A stretch of DNA of 64,000 bases from Metarhizium brunneum (lineage: Eukaryota > Ascomycota > Sordariomycetes > Hypocreales > Clavicipitaceae): the NCBI RefSeq assembly GCF_013426205.1, contig NC_089422.1, positions 2,418,001-2,482,000 on the forward strand. Reading direction: 5' to 3'. This document shows, one piece after another, positions 23,769 to 35,407 of the stretch; the first letter of the stretch is position 1; each line of letters opens with the position of its first letter. Made by a program: the position numbers and the translations under genes. The notes beneath the pieces were generated by a model. That model made no database searches. It saw nothing but the letters and a program-made list of their open reading frames with translations, and was not told where the DNA came from.

Positions 23769-24782
23769 TGTGCCTGTAGTTTGCAGAGTTGGCGCTCTAC
23801 AGTGTAGTTTTTCAAAGTCTTGATGTTGTCTCTATCTCTTATCGCAGCCACAGTGAGGGGGGTCGGGCGGGAGGCGGGGTGTTGACGACGTGCAAGACAC
23901 GAGTACGGCGTAGCGTGGAGAAAAGCGAAAGAAAAAGAGAAGGAAAGGATTCTGATTATTGAGGCGTGTATAGACGTCAGAGGGCACTTGGCAGAAAAAG
24001 TAACAGCGGAGAGAGGGCAGGTTCGGGCTTGGGGTGAGAGAAGGCTGGCCGGCAGAGTGGATGCACTTTGCTCGGGTCGACAGGACGTTGGCTGGTCGGG
24101 TGGGCGGTGTGTGGCAGTTTTTTAACTAGCGGTTTTTTTTTTGTCCTCTTCCATGAACTTTGCAACGGAGGGGTTGAGGGGCAACAGTCTTTAAAAAAAA
24201 AAAAAAACACACACACACACACGTACTAGGTACACATGGGAGGAGTCATCGCATGGCAGCTTCTAGTTCTTACGGCGTCCTTGTGGGGGTACCCGCCATG
24301 ACAAGGGGCATTTGGCCAAGGCAACAGTTCAGAACCATGCTGGAATGCGCCTTTGATTAAAAACTACTAGAAACTTTGTCACTTCTCAGCTTTCAAAATC
24401 ACTATCTACAGTACTTTTTCCAAGGTAAAGATGCTGGACCGCGTAAACGGTATTGGCCACCCAGGTATGGGGGTACCGGGATACTTGGATCATTGGCAAA
24501 GCCCACCAAGATCGGATGGCCGGAGCTGTACCTCCGCCGTCTCCAGCTGCGTGATGAATACCTACCAGGTACATGAAGGGAGATGCCCCTCGTTAACGTG
24601 CATAGGTACTCTGTACCCCGTGGCGTCCGAGCTGGGTCGATGTGGCTGCTCCATCTACGTGGAAGTAGGAAGAAGTTTCTAGAGTCAACATTGACCTACA
24701 TATAGGTACAAGTACCTAGGTACCTAGAAGGCGCAAGGGGTCTGGTGTTTTAGTATTTATCACTAACCTCCTCAACTGTGAC

Positions 24783-24905
24783 GAGACAGCTCGTTAGAAT
24801 TTTTATTTAATACATCAGGCTTTTAGCAGCTCATAATAATTTAGGGCCTGTCTTGTGATAGCTTGTATGGCCGTTTTATCACCAAAACTACGGGCCGCGC
24901 GCGAA
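24783..24905 (+). repeat. dispersed repeat family, copy B
   Basis: Related to copy A (16078-16172) in the same orientation and to copy C (47541-47634) in the opposite one. The shared core with C is TTTAGGxCCTGTCTTxTGATAGCT. It ends in CCGCGCGCGAA as copy A does. Flanked on the right by an ACCTAGGT block. Confidence 0.6.
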
Positions 24906-25330
24906 TGTGCCAGGTAGGTATAGGGACCTAGGTAGTAGCTCCAACCGGACGGACCGTGCTGTGTAATACATACAGACATAGGCCATTGTCCTCTCAATGA
25001 GCATATGATGTCTTGTCAAATTTCGTCTTGGCGCATATCAGTACTCTGCACGTCTGTCCCATTTGCATACGTGTGAGGGCGGCAAGGCGGTTGACAGTTC
25101 GCAAACCTGATAATTTTCTTCTCGTCAGGCATTGTTCAGCCTAATCCAACAGAGCCCGAGCCCGAGGCAGGGCAGGACCCAAAGTCGCCGCCAGAGAAAA
25201 CGTGCATGTTACAGGTAAAGTGGTACTGAAACTGGTTCATTTACTTGCAGAGAGCAAGGAGTCTTACCCCCCCCCCCAACTACAGCACCCCAGTGCCACT
25301 TCGAAATCGTCGTGTCGGATGCGATTTTGT

Positions 25331-25375
25331 AGCCACCTACCTACCTAGGTACCTAGCTACTTAGGTAGGCAAGTA
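25331..25375. repeat. ACCTAGGT-type short repeat cluster
   Basis: A CTACCTACCTAGGTACC run continuing into CTACTTAGGTAGG. Same family as 9639-9706. Confidence 0.75.
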
Positions 25376-25849
25376 TTACTCGGTACCCAGATTCCAGCCC
25401 GAAGGGCCCGTTGACTTTAGCAATCATTGCTCTGGTAAGTACCAAGTAACACGTGCTTTGTCAACAAATAGAAGCGTCATCCAGTCCAGGACGGTTGCAA
25501 TTTCTTCCAATATGCAAGATTAATAATGCCAAGGTCGTCAACGGTATGCCTGGCTATGCACGGCATAGCATACCCGACCATTGATGCGCCGAGGCAATGC
25601 CAACCAAACTCGCCTGGAGTCACATAAATCCAAGAATTAATCAACAGAAGTTAAATCTCCTGTTGGGCCCATATTGCCAATTACAGATATTCACAGAATT
25701 CGTACTTGTAATGCTATCGTCAGTGCCGTACAAAGAAAACGAATGACACCAAAAGGTTCCAAACGGCGAAACCATGTATGGACTAAGTCCGCAATTACAC
25801 CACAACTATCATCTGCTCGCCAGTGACAGCCAAATTCAACAGTTGAAAT

Positions 25850-28165
25850 CTAGAAAGCAATTCCCACCTCATCAACTTGATTCCTCCCCTGGGAAGTTTC
25901 GTTTGCTTGCGGACTGTTGTGCCATCTTGCGTTGAGGCCAGGGCCTGTTCGTGGACGTTGCTCCAGTCTCAGTCTTCGAGCCTGGTGAGCTATGGCGTAT
26001 TTCCTCTTGTCCTCATCACTCATGTATGCATCACCCTCACCGCCATGCGTCAATGTCCCATCAGCATCGTAGGCTGGCCACGGGTTCGCTTGTTCGGAAA
26101 TTGGCTCAGCATGCTGGAGATGTCGTCTAGTGGTGTACATTGTACCCTTGATATTCCTCGGACCAGAAAACTGACCATCGACAACGTCCGGAGGGCGCAC
26201 AACACTTCGCTTGCGGACAATTGGAATTCCAGGGCCTTGGTTCTCACGAACTATTGCCCTGGCCTCCTTTGCCGGTTTAAATGTTTCCGGAACAATGTTT
26301 AACTCGTCCCCTTGCCTCTCTGCCTGCTCCGCAGCTTCTCTGGCTGTAGTGTGCATGTCGGCCGCTGCAGCATCCGCTCGTGGGCCCCCCCACGTTCGTT
26401 GCCCAGCCGTCAGAATCCCGTACACCATATAGTACCAGTTAAACAGGGGGTTAAGGACGAACATTAGAGGATAAAACCATATCTTGAACCTCTTCAACTT
26501 TGCGCCGAAATACAGCATAAGGAGCCAGTTCAGTCCGAGAGACACTGCCATAAACCCCACCGGCAGATTGCGGACGCTTGCCGTAGTAGTTAAGAGCGCC
26601 AAAACCATGACAAAAAATAAAAGTGCCGTGGTTCGAATCGTATTTTGCATGAACCGCACTAATATCAACGCTGGATATCTCTTCCATAGCCTCCAGTCGG
26701 TTAGCATGCAGACCTCATTCGTTATAAAGCCCAGGAACCATCGGCGTCTTTGCTTGACAAGAGATGCATAAGTTTGTACCGCTTCTGTCTTGCAAAAGGC
26801 GGAAGTGCACATCTGAATTTGATACCGCTGTTTGGCTCCTATCATAAAAAGATGGGTGAGCCACCGATCCTCGCCGAGGTGACATTTGGCATAGTCGAAC
26901 AAGTCGTCGCACTCTTCAGCCTTGTCAGCAAAGTAGTATTTGGCCATCCTTCTGAATGCTGAAAAGCGGAGCATTGTTAATGCTCCAGGAAGACAAGTGA
27001 CCGAGCCACAGCCAGATTCCACGGTGCGTTCGAACAGTTGGCCGTGAATGTACTCCATGTCTTGGAGCAAGGTAATAATGCTGTGCTTCTTGGTCGTCGA
27101 GGTGATGACTCCAGTCATGGCGAGCATTTTTCTCGAATTGCCAGGGCTCAGTTCCATGTCGTAAACAAAGTTCTGGAGGCATACTCTATCAAGGATGCAA
27201 TCTGAATCGATAAATAGAATAAAAATGTTGTCATTCTGCTTGATGTAGTCGGCGTACACGCGGTCAATCAGCTCAAAGGTTGACTTTTGACACTGTCTTT
27301 TGCCGCCATGAGAAAATCGTGACACTGTAATTCGAACACCTTTGTAAATAACGTCGATACAGTTAGGATACGAGTCTAATGTAGTCGGTACCCCAAGCAA
27401 GCCCAATGTGTTAAGATAGAGCTCATCTACCTGTTCGCCATCAAAAGAAAGGAAAACGTGAATGCAAGGGGCAGGATAGTCACACTCGACAACAGAATCA
27501 ATTGCGCTGATGAGGACGTTAGGCTCCTCGCGATAGCATGGCATGACAACGACGACTTTGGGAGCCGTGTAATCATCCAGAACCCTCTTTATACGCTTTG
27601 TGCGACCCAGGTGGTTTGTGACGAGTTGATATATGCAAAAGAGCCATGGAACCGTGAGTAAGATGGAGAAACTCCAAAAAGCAAACCACTGCAAGAAGGA
27701 TGTGACAGTTTCCGGCCACCAATTTGCTACGGCGGGTGGAAGGGGAAGAGTAACGATCATAATAGGGAGGAAAATGCATCTTTTGATATCCAAGTTAGTT
27801 CCAACATACTGCGGGTAAAGGCAGCAACGCCGAGTCCTGCCTTGCCGGTCAGGCGAGGGGCTCTAGACTTACCGAAGCAAAACAAAAGCAGAACCAACAA
27901 CTAGACAGAGGGCCCGAATAGACCAGTGCTCTGCCTTTCCGAACACCTTTATCAAGCAGTACATGAAGGCCGCGAGCCAAAGAAACCACTCAAAACAGGC
28001 CATCAGCATGAGTAGTCCTACAATGATGGTGTATATGACCTATGCCGAGGAGACAGGTGTTAGTTATCTCGTCACGACTACCTTGACACTCCTCTTGAGA
28101 TCGGAACAAGAAGATCCAGAGGTACCTACATCTTTAAGCGGCCAATCTCCGATAGTGACAGCCAT
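25850..28165 (-). CDS. chitin synthase, class VII-like
   Basis: Processive membrane glycosyltransferase polymerising UDP-GlcNAc into chitin for the cell wall. Exons 28165-28130, 28039-27873 and 27779-25850 give 710 residues. Visible are two N-terminal hydrophobic blocks (about residues 13-75 and 95-125), the VVVMPCYREEPN entry to the GT2 fold (about 141), the D-x-D motif in FIDSDCILD (about 259), LGEDRWLTHL (about 370) and KQRRRWF (about 412, the chitin-synthase signature), then further membrane segments and a charged tail. There is no myosin motor, which separates it from classes V and VI's myosin-bearing relatives. The second intron (27780-27872) was placed by its CTAAC branch site and by phase. 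An earlier CAG would break the frame. Confidence 0.9.
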
Positions 28166-29492
28166 TATGTCTTCGCAAAACGATGGACAGTAAACGTCTG
28201 GACTGAAAAGGAGTAGCCCTTATTCTCGGTCAAGGACAAATACACGATGGGTAGAATCCGTCTCGCCGTTGTGCAAGGTGAGAGGCGTGCATGGAGTTCA
28301 GGAAGAGATGCAACTGAAAGACCCGAGACAGGAATCCCGTTTTGGCTACATGCCTAGGCGGTTACACACACAATGGTCCTTGGATCGGGGTGAGGTCTGA
28401 GCTTGTGGTTGGCTGTGCACGGCAAGGGAATTTTCTGGGCCGTCCCTCGCACTCATCGAACGATTCGATTGGTATGCCAAAAATCAGAGAATAATGATGA
28501 GGCCCCAAGTTCGTTCATCGATTGGATTTACAATCCATATGAAGTCCCCAGGACCTGTGTATCTGCTCAGTCGGGTACTTGGGACCAGGCGCAGTGCCGA
28601 GAAAGGCCCAGAGCTGAACCGTGGTTCTGAGTTTAGAACGGGAAGGTACCTTCTGCGATCGATTGTCTGCTACTTCCTAGATCTAGGTAGTGAGTAGGTA
28701 CCTACCTAGGTACCCAATACCTAAGGTGTTTTGGACATCCCACGGCACTACAAAAATCGGCATGGATGCCCATTGATTAGCTTGTAATTCTGCATGTCAC
28801 ACCATTTCTTATGCGAAAAAATAAAGAATAAATATATCCACAAAGGGTTGTCGGAGGTGTCTATTATCTCCCATATTTCAGGGCCCTATTGGCATAAGCT
28901 GGTCAAATTCGATCAGCTTGGAAACGCAAAAGCCATGCCAGGCAACTCGTTGTGTCCATCTGATCTGGTAACGCCAGCAGTAACATGCGACTAAAAGCTG
29001 CTCAGCGGCAGGTCTTGGCCTGTACAACAAGCCTTGTCTAAGAAGGGCCTGCTCTCTGATCCAGTCAAAATATATTGTGTTCAGCCTCTAGCTGTGGACA
29101 CTCGTTTGCATTATAATCTGGGATCAGCTGTCTGAAGCGGCTCCGATGGAAGATGTTCGTCATCGTAGCGCAATCCAGTCTGAAGAACTGATGTCACTTT
29201 TGCCCGCATCATCCGCCACAACGTCTAACCGACATATCATGAGGAACTTTTTCTGATTCTGTTCCCAAAATTCTTGCGCCTTCGCTCCATCAGCCAACTG
29301 GTTCATTGAGACCCACCATCTCACAATCAGCCCCCGTCATGTAGCCCCAAGTGCTAGACTCGAGTATGCTATTTATGCGATGTAGTTGCTTTGGAGAATC
29401 AAGTCTTTCTCTGGTCTATTCATGACTCTTTTTGACTAAATGACGTTTTGGTGTGGATTATAATGCATCATTATTGATCTTGTGCCTAATTG
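28166..29492. other. intergenic region upstream of the chitin synthase
   Basis: 1327 bp. One ACCTAGGT cluster lies at 28676-28721. Otherwise I see no gene, RNA or repeat. Confidence 0.6.
28676..28721. repeat. ACCTAGGT-type short repeat cluster
   Basis: CCTAGATCTAGGTAG followed by GTAGGTACCTACCTAGGTAC. Two nested palindromes of the same family as the other clusters. Confidence 0.75.
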
Positions 29493-32400
29493 TTACCAAT
29501 CGACATCACTCAATTGAAGCTTTCTAACCCTCTGGCCCCGATCCTTACTCGAGCGGTCAACTCGGTTGTGATAAAATGTTGTTGCTCTCTCACTACCTAC
29601 AGAGAATGTTAGTGTAATAAACGGTACAGGACAGGTCTGGCTTCGCCAATCTTACCTTCCTGGTCTTCGCTTTGCTGGAGATCGTAGTTGAGAACCAGAT
29701 TCTTGATGCGCTGTTGTTCTTCCTTCTCAGCCTGCTGCTGAGTCTTCATAGCGATGGCGAAGGTAGAATCAGATGGCAGCTCAACAGTGCGAGTCTACGC
29801 GTGTGCCATTAGTGAACAATGCGACAAAAATAGAACTCCCACGTCATGAAAACAAACCTGTTGTCGATTGCCTTTCTTTGTCAAAAGCGAAAAAGCCATT
29901 TTATGGTTCGGAGCAGACGGTTCCTGATCCTGAGGAGCACCCGTCGACGATTCTCGGTTCTTCGGTCTCACGGGTAGAGGCACATCAAACAGTGGCTTGC
30001 GTTCGAACTTCCGAGATTCAAGGCTTTCAGCCAGCATCTTCGCATATTCTCGCTCAAAATCAGCCTCGTCTTCGGGGTCAACGACTTCCTCCTGGCGGGT
30101 GACCACGATGGCTTCATCATTGAAGTCACTATCATTGGCAGACTCATCATCTCCATCCTGTTATTCTCAACGTTAGAAAATAAACGATAAGTAGAACGGT
30201 GTTCAGCTTACCTCAACCTCATCATCTTCCGAGGCACTTTCTTCATCCCCCTCACCGTCTTGCTCGACGTCATCTACATCAGCATTATCGTCGTCGGATG
30301 AAGCTCCACTGGTGGCGTCATCCACTTCTGCAGCCCTATCAATACCGGCAGTCTTTTGATCTTGAATTATGGCAAGTTGAAGCGCTTTAGTGGCTTCTTC
30401 GATACTGGTAGCGATTTTCCATTGCGGCCTGGTGAGTGAAAAGATGTCTTGAACAACGAACTCGATGTCCATAGGCAGGGAAGATTTCGTTTGAATATAG
30501 TACTATCAAACAGTATTAGCCAGCATTCAATGCCACAAAACTGAAACATGCCCTAGTGTTGCAACCCTTACCTGGAAGAAAGATAGAAAATAATCCAGCT
30601 TCTTGCCGGCAGCTCCTCGATTGAAAAACATTCCGCAGGTTTCCAAAACCGTAGAGATGAGGCGAATACGAAAGAAGTCATCCGGAGGGTCGAATGGGTT
30701 AAGTCGACCGGGAATTGGTGGTCCTCCTACAGCAATAATAAGCAAAAAGAGGTTTGCCAGGGGGTCCATTGTAATTGCTCACCATATCCAAATGTGAGAA
30801 TTTTGTACATGGTGTCAAATATGACAGGGTGCTCCAGCATCCTATAATTATACAGTTCTCCCAAATATTTTACTTCTGCAATTCGGCGTTGAAAGAATCG
30901 AAAATCGTTTTGTTCTAAGCCCAGGTTGACTGACTCGATAACATTGTCGATCACTTTGACCACGAATTCAGGGTGATAACGGTAGATGGCGCTTAGGAGA
31001 ATGCCTAATAGGTGAATATTTCCATACTTCACCTTTCCAGGTTTGGAAAATACTTTTTCAAGGATAGACACAACCTAGTGAATTTGAGTCAGCAAAGCAA
31101 TCTCTGTGTGGATTTTCGGTCGGACCTGCGATCATGATCCGCCCAGCCATACCTCAGTTTCTTCCCAGTGGAGCCTCCGAATTTGCTTCAGAATTTTGCT
31201 ATAGTTGCGTTTAGTCATGTCGCTATACACCAACTTCGCAATAAAGAGTTCCATTGGAGTTCGTTCCTTCTGCTCAATAGCAGGTCGTTCAGGAGGATCG
31301 ACGTAGTATACAGCATTGTCGATGAGCATACGCTCTGGTTGTCCAATGTGCTGTACAGATTTTTTCCGTTGCAAAGTTTCGAGAAAGCTGGCCATACGTG
31401 GTGCAGTTTCGGGGTTCTTGAGAAGGTATCTACCACAATTTTCGATCAGGTTGCACAAAATTTCGATATTCATGCGCGAAAAGTCGTCAAGACTGACTTT
31501 AAGGCAATGAAATACAACATGTTCAGGTACGACACCAAACTTGGTAAGTTCAGCCAGGTATCGAATATTGCTGAGCCTGACTTGTCCCAAAAAGTCTTTT
31601 TCTTTTCTCCTCTGCAAGCTTCGAAATTCTGCATCTAGGTAATCAACAAGTCCTTTGGGTACATCGGGCATATATCTGCCAAGTGTAGCAACTAATCGCG
31701 ACCATGACGGGAGTAAGTCGCTTCTCCCCTTAGGCACTTCTGTGAGGGCTTTCACAAGTCGATTGCGAGAGGCTTTGGAGTTGAGGAAGCAAAAATCAAT
31801 GGCAGTTTGGTCAATGACGTCCTTGTTTGTAAGTTCTGGTAAACGTGCCAACAAGGCATCGACTTGAGCACCAATAGTCTTATTAGCTATCGCCATTGAT
31901 TGATCTTCAACAGCTTCAGCAGCGGCCTTTGCCGCATCCGAGGATTCTGAGGCAGCGTCCGTTTTCTTGCCAACTTGTTCCTCGCCGTCGACCTTCTTCC
32001 TCCTGCCGTCTTCGAGTAGAATCGGTGGGACTTTGCCTTTGAGATCGACGAGATTTTCATAAAATCGACGCTCATCCTCATCTGTCCATATTCCGGCACC
32101 TTCGCCCATGGTTCGCAAATACTCGCTCGTCTTGACCAAGCCTATCGAGCCACTGGAGGTGGCAAGGGCATCGTACGACTCTTTCAAGTCGGGCATCTCA
32201 GCGCCAATAGCATCAGCAATGACCTGCGCATTAGATATCAGGCGTTCCTGCGCTTTGACTTGCTTCTCGTAGTTCGCTTGGCGGTCCTCGAACACTTCAC
32301 CGGATTTTACGTAGGCTTCGGCATTTCGACGAGCTTGAGATTGGATAGACTTTTGGTCCCTCACAATATGCGCTGCCACATCGTCAAAATACTTTTTCAA

Positions 32401-33399
32401 AACTTTCCTGAATCGCTCTGCCATATCGGGTGGTGTGAATGGTTGCTGATCTAGAGTCTGGTTTAACTCGGTGGCTTCGTCAACCACTTGTACGATGTCG
32501 TTCTGGCCACTCGTGGCACCATCTTCCTCGACCGTTTTCCGACCGTCTGACCCGGTGGGCTTGACCCCTAAAATATCCCAGCTAAATGACTTGACAAAAA
32601 TGACGAGCAGTGGCAAATTGGCATGCTCCCGGTCGTAGCCAAGAAGATCTTTGAGCACTTCTAGGGGGAAAGGTTCGGCAGCACCACCAGCCTTGGTTGA
32701 GCTTGCTCGATTCTTGAGCTCAACAGCCTTCCCAGCAGCAGCACCCTTTGTGGCATCATCAGGCTTTGTGGCATCATCCAGGGTTCTGACAACGCCAACT
32801 AACCACAGCTCGGTAATGACTCGCAGAAGGGCTCTCTGACGGGTGATTCTTTCCTTTTCTTCTTTCTCGCGGACTTCGATGGCCAGACTCTTGAGAGAAG
32901 TCTTGTCGGGAGTAGCCATTCCCTTACCCAGCAGCCAGGCGAGGTATTCAGTAAACTCGGTCGGTCCAAAGCGCTGGTGGAGGGCGCTCACGATCTCAAC
33001 GCCAGCTTCGATCTCCCCGGGAGACTTGAGCCTGCAAAGACCTTCATAGCAGGCGGCTATTATCTCGGAGAGGTACTTGTGCAGGCTCAGAGTCCGAATT
33101 TCTTGTAAAAAAGTCGCTAGGGTAGCGGGGCTGATGGCGGTCCGAAGACGCTTGATGAAGGCCGTATTTTTCTTCAGCGATGAATCGAGTGAATTGGAAA
33201 CGACAAGAATATCTGCATAGGGACTAGGTTAGCGAGAATTCAGTGAGCAGTAGATGATACATGAGAAACAAACCAGCCTCCCCATCCCATGCCCTGATAT
33301 TCAGGGTGCGCAGCTCGCCTGTTGTCAAGTGTTGTCAGTCATGGCAACAGATGTTTATGGTAAGCGAACAGGGTACATACGCTTCCTTTGCCGGTCCAT
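29493..33399 (-). CDS. NMD2: nonsense-mediated decay factor Nmd2/Upf2
   Basis: Upf2 bridges Upf1 and Upf3 in nonsense-mediated mRNA decay. Nine exons: 33399-33381 (19 nt), 33318-33274, 33212-31153, 31074-30783, 30726-30572, 30502-30212, 30157-29858, 29794-29656 and 29596-29493, giving 1134 residues. The N-terminus (RAWDGEADILVVSNSLDSSL, then KKNTAFIKRLR) opens MIF4G domain 1. A second (around LPSWSRLVATLGRYMPDVPK) and a third (KYGNIHLLGILLSAIYRYHPEF, shortened here to its first 20 residues: KYGNIHLLGILLSAIYRYHP) follow. An acidic stretch of Asp/Glu/Ser comes next, and the C-terminal Upf1-binding region ends in LQLSDVDW. All eight junctions keep frame with normal splice signals. Confidence 0.95.
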
Positions 33400-34046
33400 G
33401 GCAACCCCTCGATGGTCGTGACAAGCCAAACGTAGCTCGAGGATGGCGGTGGATAGTTGACGATGCACGTGGAGAGGGCAACCAGAAACGGCACTGCAGG
33501 TGTTGCCGTCAGAAGCCAATCAGCGATCAATTTTACAAGATTTTGTGGGCTGTTGTGCTGCCTGTCAAGACATTTAATGCTGCATGTGGTCAGTGCTGGT
33601 CTACGAGTACCCAGTACCTGGTGCCAGCAGTCAGCTCTCTACTCGGTCCAGTTGCACGAGAGCATTGAGGGCTCCAGTTTGCAATTTGCTTTGTGAATAT
33701 TGAATATTGAACTGCTGTGCCCTAGAAGAGTTGAACAAAGTTCGAGGTTACTTATGATCGTATGCTTTTCTGTCGATGGCTGCCGGAATCAAAATGTTGT
33801 CGAATGTCTACGAGTATTACTCCCACCCCTGTCCCCTTCCTTTGCCGCACATGCACAGTCAGACTCACAGTCACTCACCTCAGGTGTCTTAGAATGAATG
33901 GTATGGAGCAAGTATCGTGGAAATGGTAATCTACTAAGTAGCTGCATGTGTAGACAATTTGCGGGTCGGGTACATTAGTTAAGTACTTATCAATTGATAT
34001 GTATGTACCCGCTAGTAGGCGCATACAATCATCTGATGCTTCTACA

Positions 34047-34105
34047 CTACTCAAGTACTTAAGTACTTAGAACTTAGGCTTACTAGGTAAGTACTTAGAG
34101 GTAGA
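34047..34105. repeat. GTACTTAAG-rich member of the short repeat family
   Basis: Successive copies of AAGTACTTAAGTACTTAG and TACTAGGTAAGTACTTAGAG, palindromic around TTAA and TAGT. Confidence 0.75.
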
Positions 34106-34889
34106 CAGACTACGAGGTGCGCAGAATTTACTGATAGAAGTCCACGCGACTTGGAGACATGAAAGCCAGTCAGGACCATGTTTGGAACCTAGACTCAGAC
34201 AGGGATTGACCCCTTATCACGTTGATTGAAGATAAGCCTCGATTGACGCCACGACATGGGCTCCTCAGCCAGTTGATAAGTCCACCGTATCAACTAGCTA
34301 GGTACGCACGTATCGACCAACACACGCCTCGTTCGAAATGATAACAACTCGTGTGTGCAAATATCAATCCCTCCAATATGAATGGGCATGGCCAAGGTGC
34401 CCGCCCTGGCTAGCTGCCTCTAGACTGGCCGCACGCGCCTCCGTTCTGATTAGTTTTATCGACATCAGTAGAATTGCCTCCGCCCGGCCCGACCACAAGG
34501 CTAATGATGCGTCGGACAACCTGAAGCATATTCTCCCAAAGACTCAACACATTGAAAGCCTTGGAAAGCCTCGTCTACAGTACCTACCTAGTACTTGGCA
34601 GTAGCTACTGGGACCGCAATTTTTGTCAAAACTTCCGTCGTTCAATCCTGGCTTCCCGTCGAAATGGACTTGTCTTGTACCTTTGTCACCACCCAAGGTG
34701 TGAAACCTTCCTCCCTCCATGGCCGTCGTCAAATGTCTCCCTGGCACTAGTTACAGAGTCGCAAATCGACACGGTGCCCCATATCCGATAGTGGCCCGAT
34801 TCTTTTGAAGCCGGCCGGCTGTTGAACCATCGCCTTCGTCCGTGACCATCGCCATTGCCGCGACTGATGCATCTCCGGAGAGTGAACCC

Positions 34890-35245
34890 TTATCTCCATC
34901 CACTCCACAACCCCCTGATACCCTTATGCGTTGGGTATGGAGATTTCCGCGGAAGTAAGCTGGTCTCAGAGTACACTCTATCAAATGCTGTATCCTCAAC
35001 GTGTGACGTCCAGACTCGAGAGTGGCATGGCTGTGATTGGCAACTATCCAACCTTAGTTGAGTAATCGGCTTGAAACTATGCGGTCAAAAGGGCATCCCA
35101 TGTGTAAGATTTACTCCCAATATCCGGATGCCTCGAGCTTTGACACTTGATAAGACTCTGGCAACTTCGATCCCGTCTGGACAAATCTCGACCCGAAAAG
35201 CAAGGCTTCTTTCTTCCACACCGTATCCCCCGATAATGCAGATAG
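34890..35245. promoter_or_regulatory. putative nitrate/nitrogen control sites of niaD
   Basis: TCCGCGGA at 34946-34953 (455 bp before the ATG) is the symmetrical octamer reported for the nitrate activator NIT4 of Neurospora and fits the related NirA site. HGATAR sites for the GATA activator AreA/NIT2 lie at 34890-34895 (reverse), 35148-35153, 35231-35236 and 35240-35245. Another is at 34786-34791. The sites are seen directly. Their use is inferred from the gene they precede. Confidence 0.65.
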
Positions 35246-35407
35246 TTTTTTAGGACCTCGCTATTTTGCATCATACATGTGCCTTTTCTCTTCCCCTCAA
35301 TCCATTGTCCATTACTTGCTTTGAGGGCCCGTTACAGGTAGCTCTATCCTTCAGCCTTCAACTAAACCTCCATCTCCTGCGCACCCTGTGCCTATTCGAG
35401 GCTCAAC

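Larger units (their letters stand above)
23769..25849. other. intergenic region upstream of Hsp88, with repeats
   Basis: 2081 bp. Contains the Hsp88 promoter (purine-rich tract about 23920-23950), an A-run followed by (CA)n at about 24194-24221, ACCTAGGT blocks around 24700-24727 and 24910-24938, dispersed repeat copy B, a run of 11 C near 25267-25277 and another block at 25331-25375. I see no gene; the short frames at 24376-24997 are not protein-like. Confidence 0.55.
33400..35407. promoter_or_regulatory. divergent region NMD2 / nitrate reductase
   Basis: 2008 bp. The NMD2 side lacks clear elements. ACCTAGGT/GTACTTAA blocks lie at 34047-34105, 34294-34305 and 34581-34594. The niaD side carries nitrogen-regulatory motifs, listed separately. 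No gene is supported. Confidence 0.6.
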
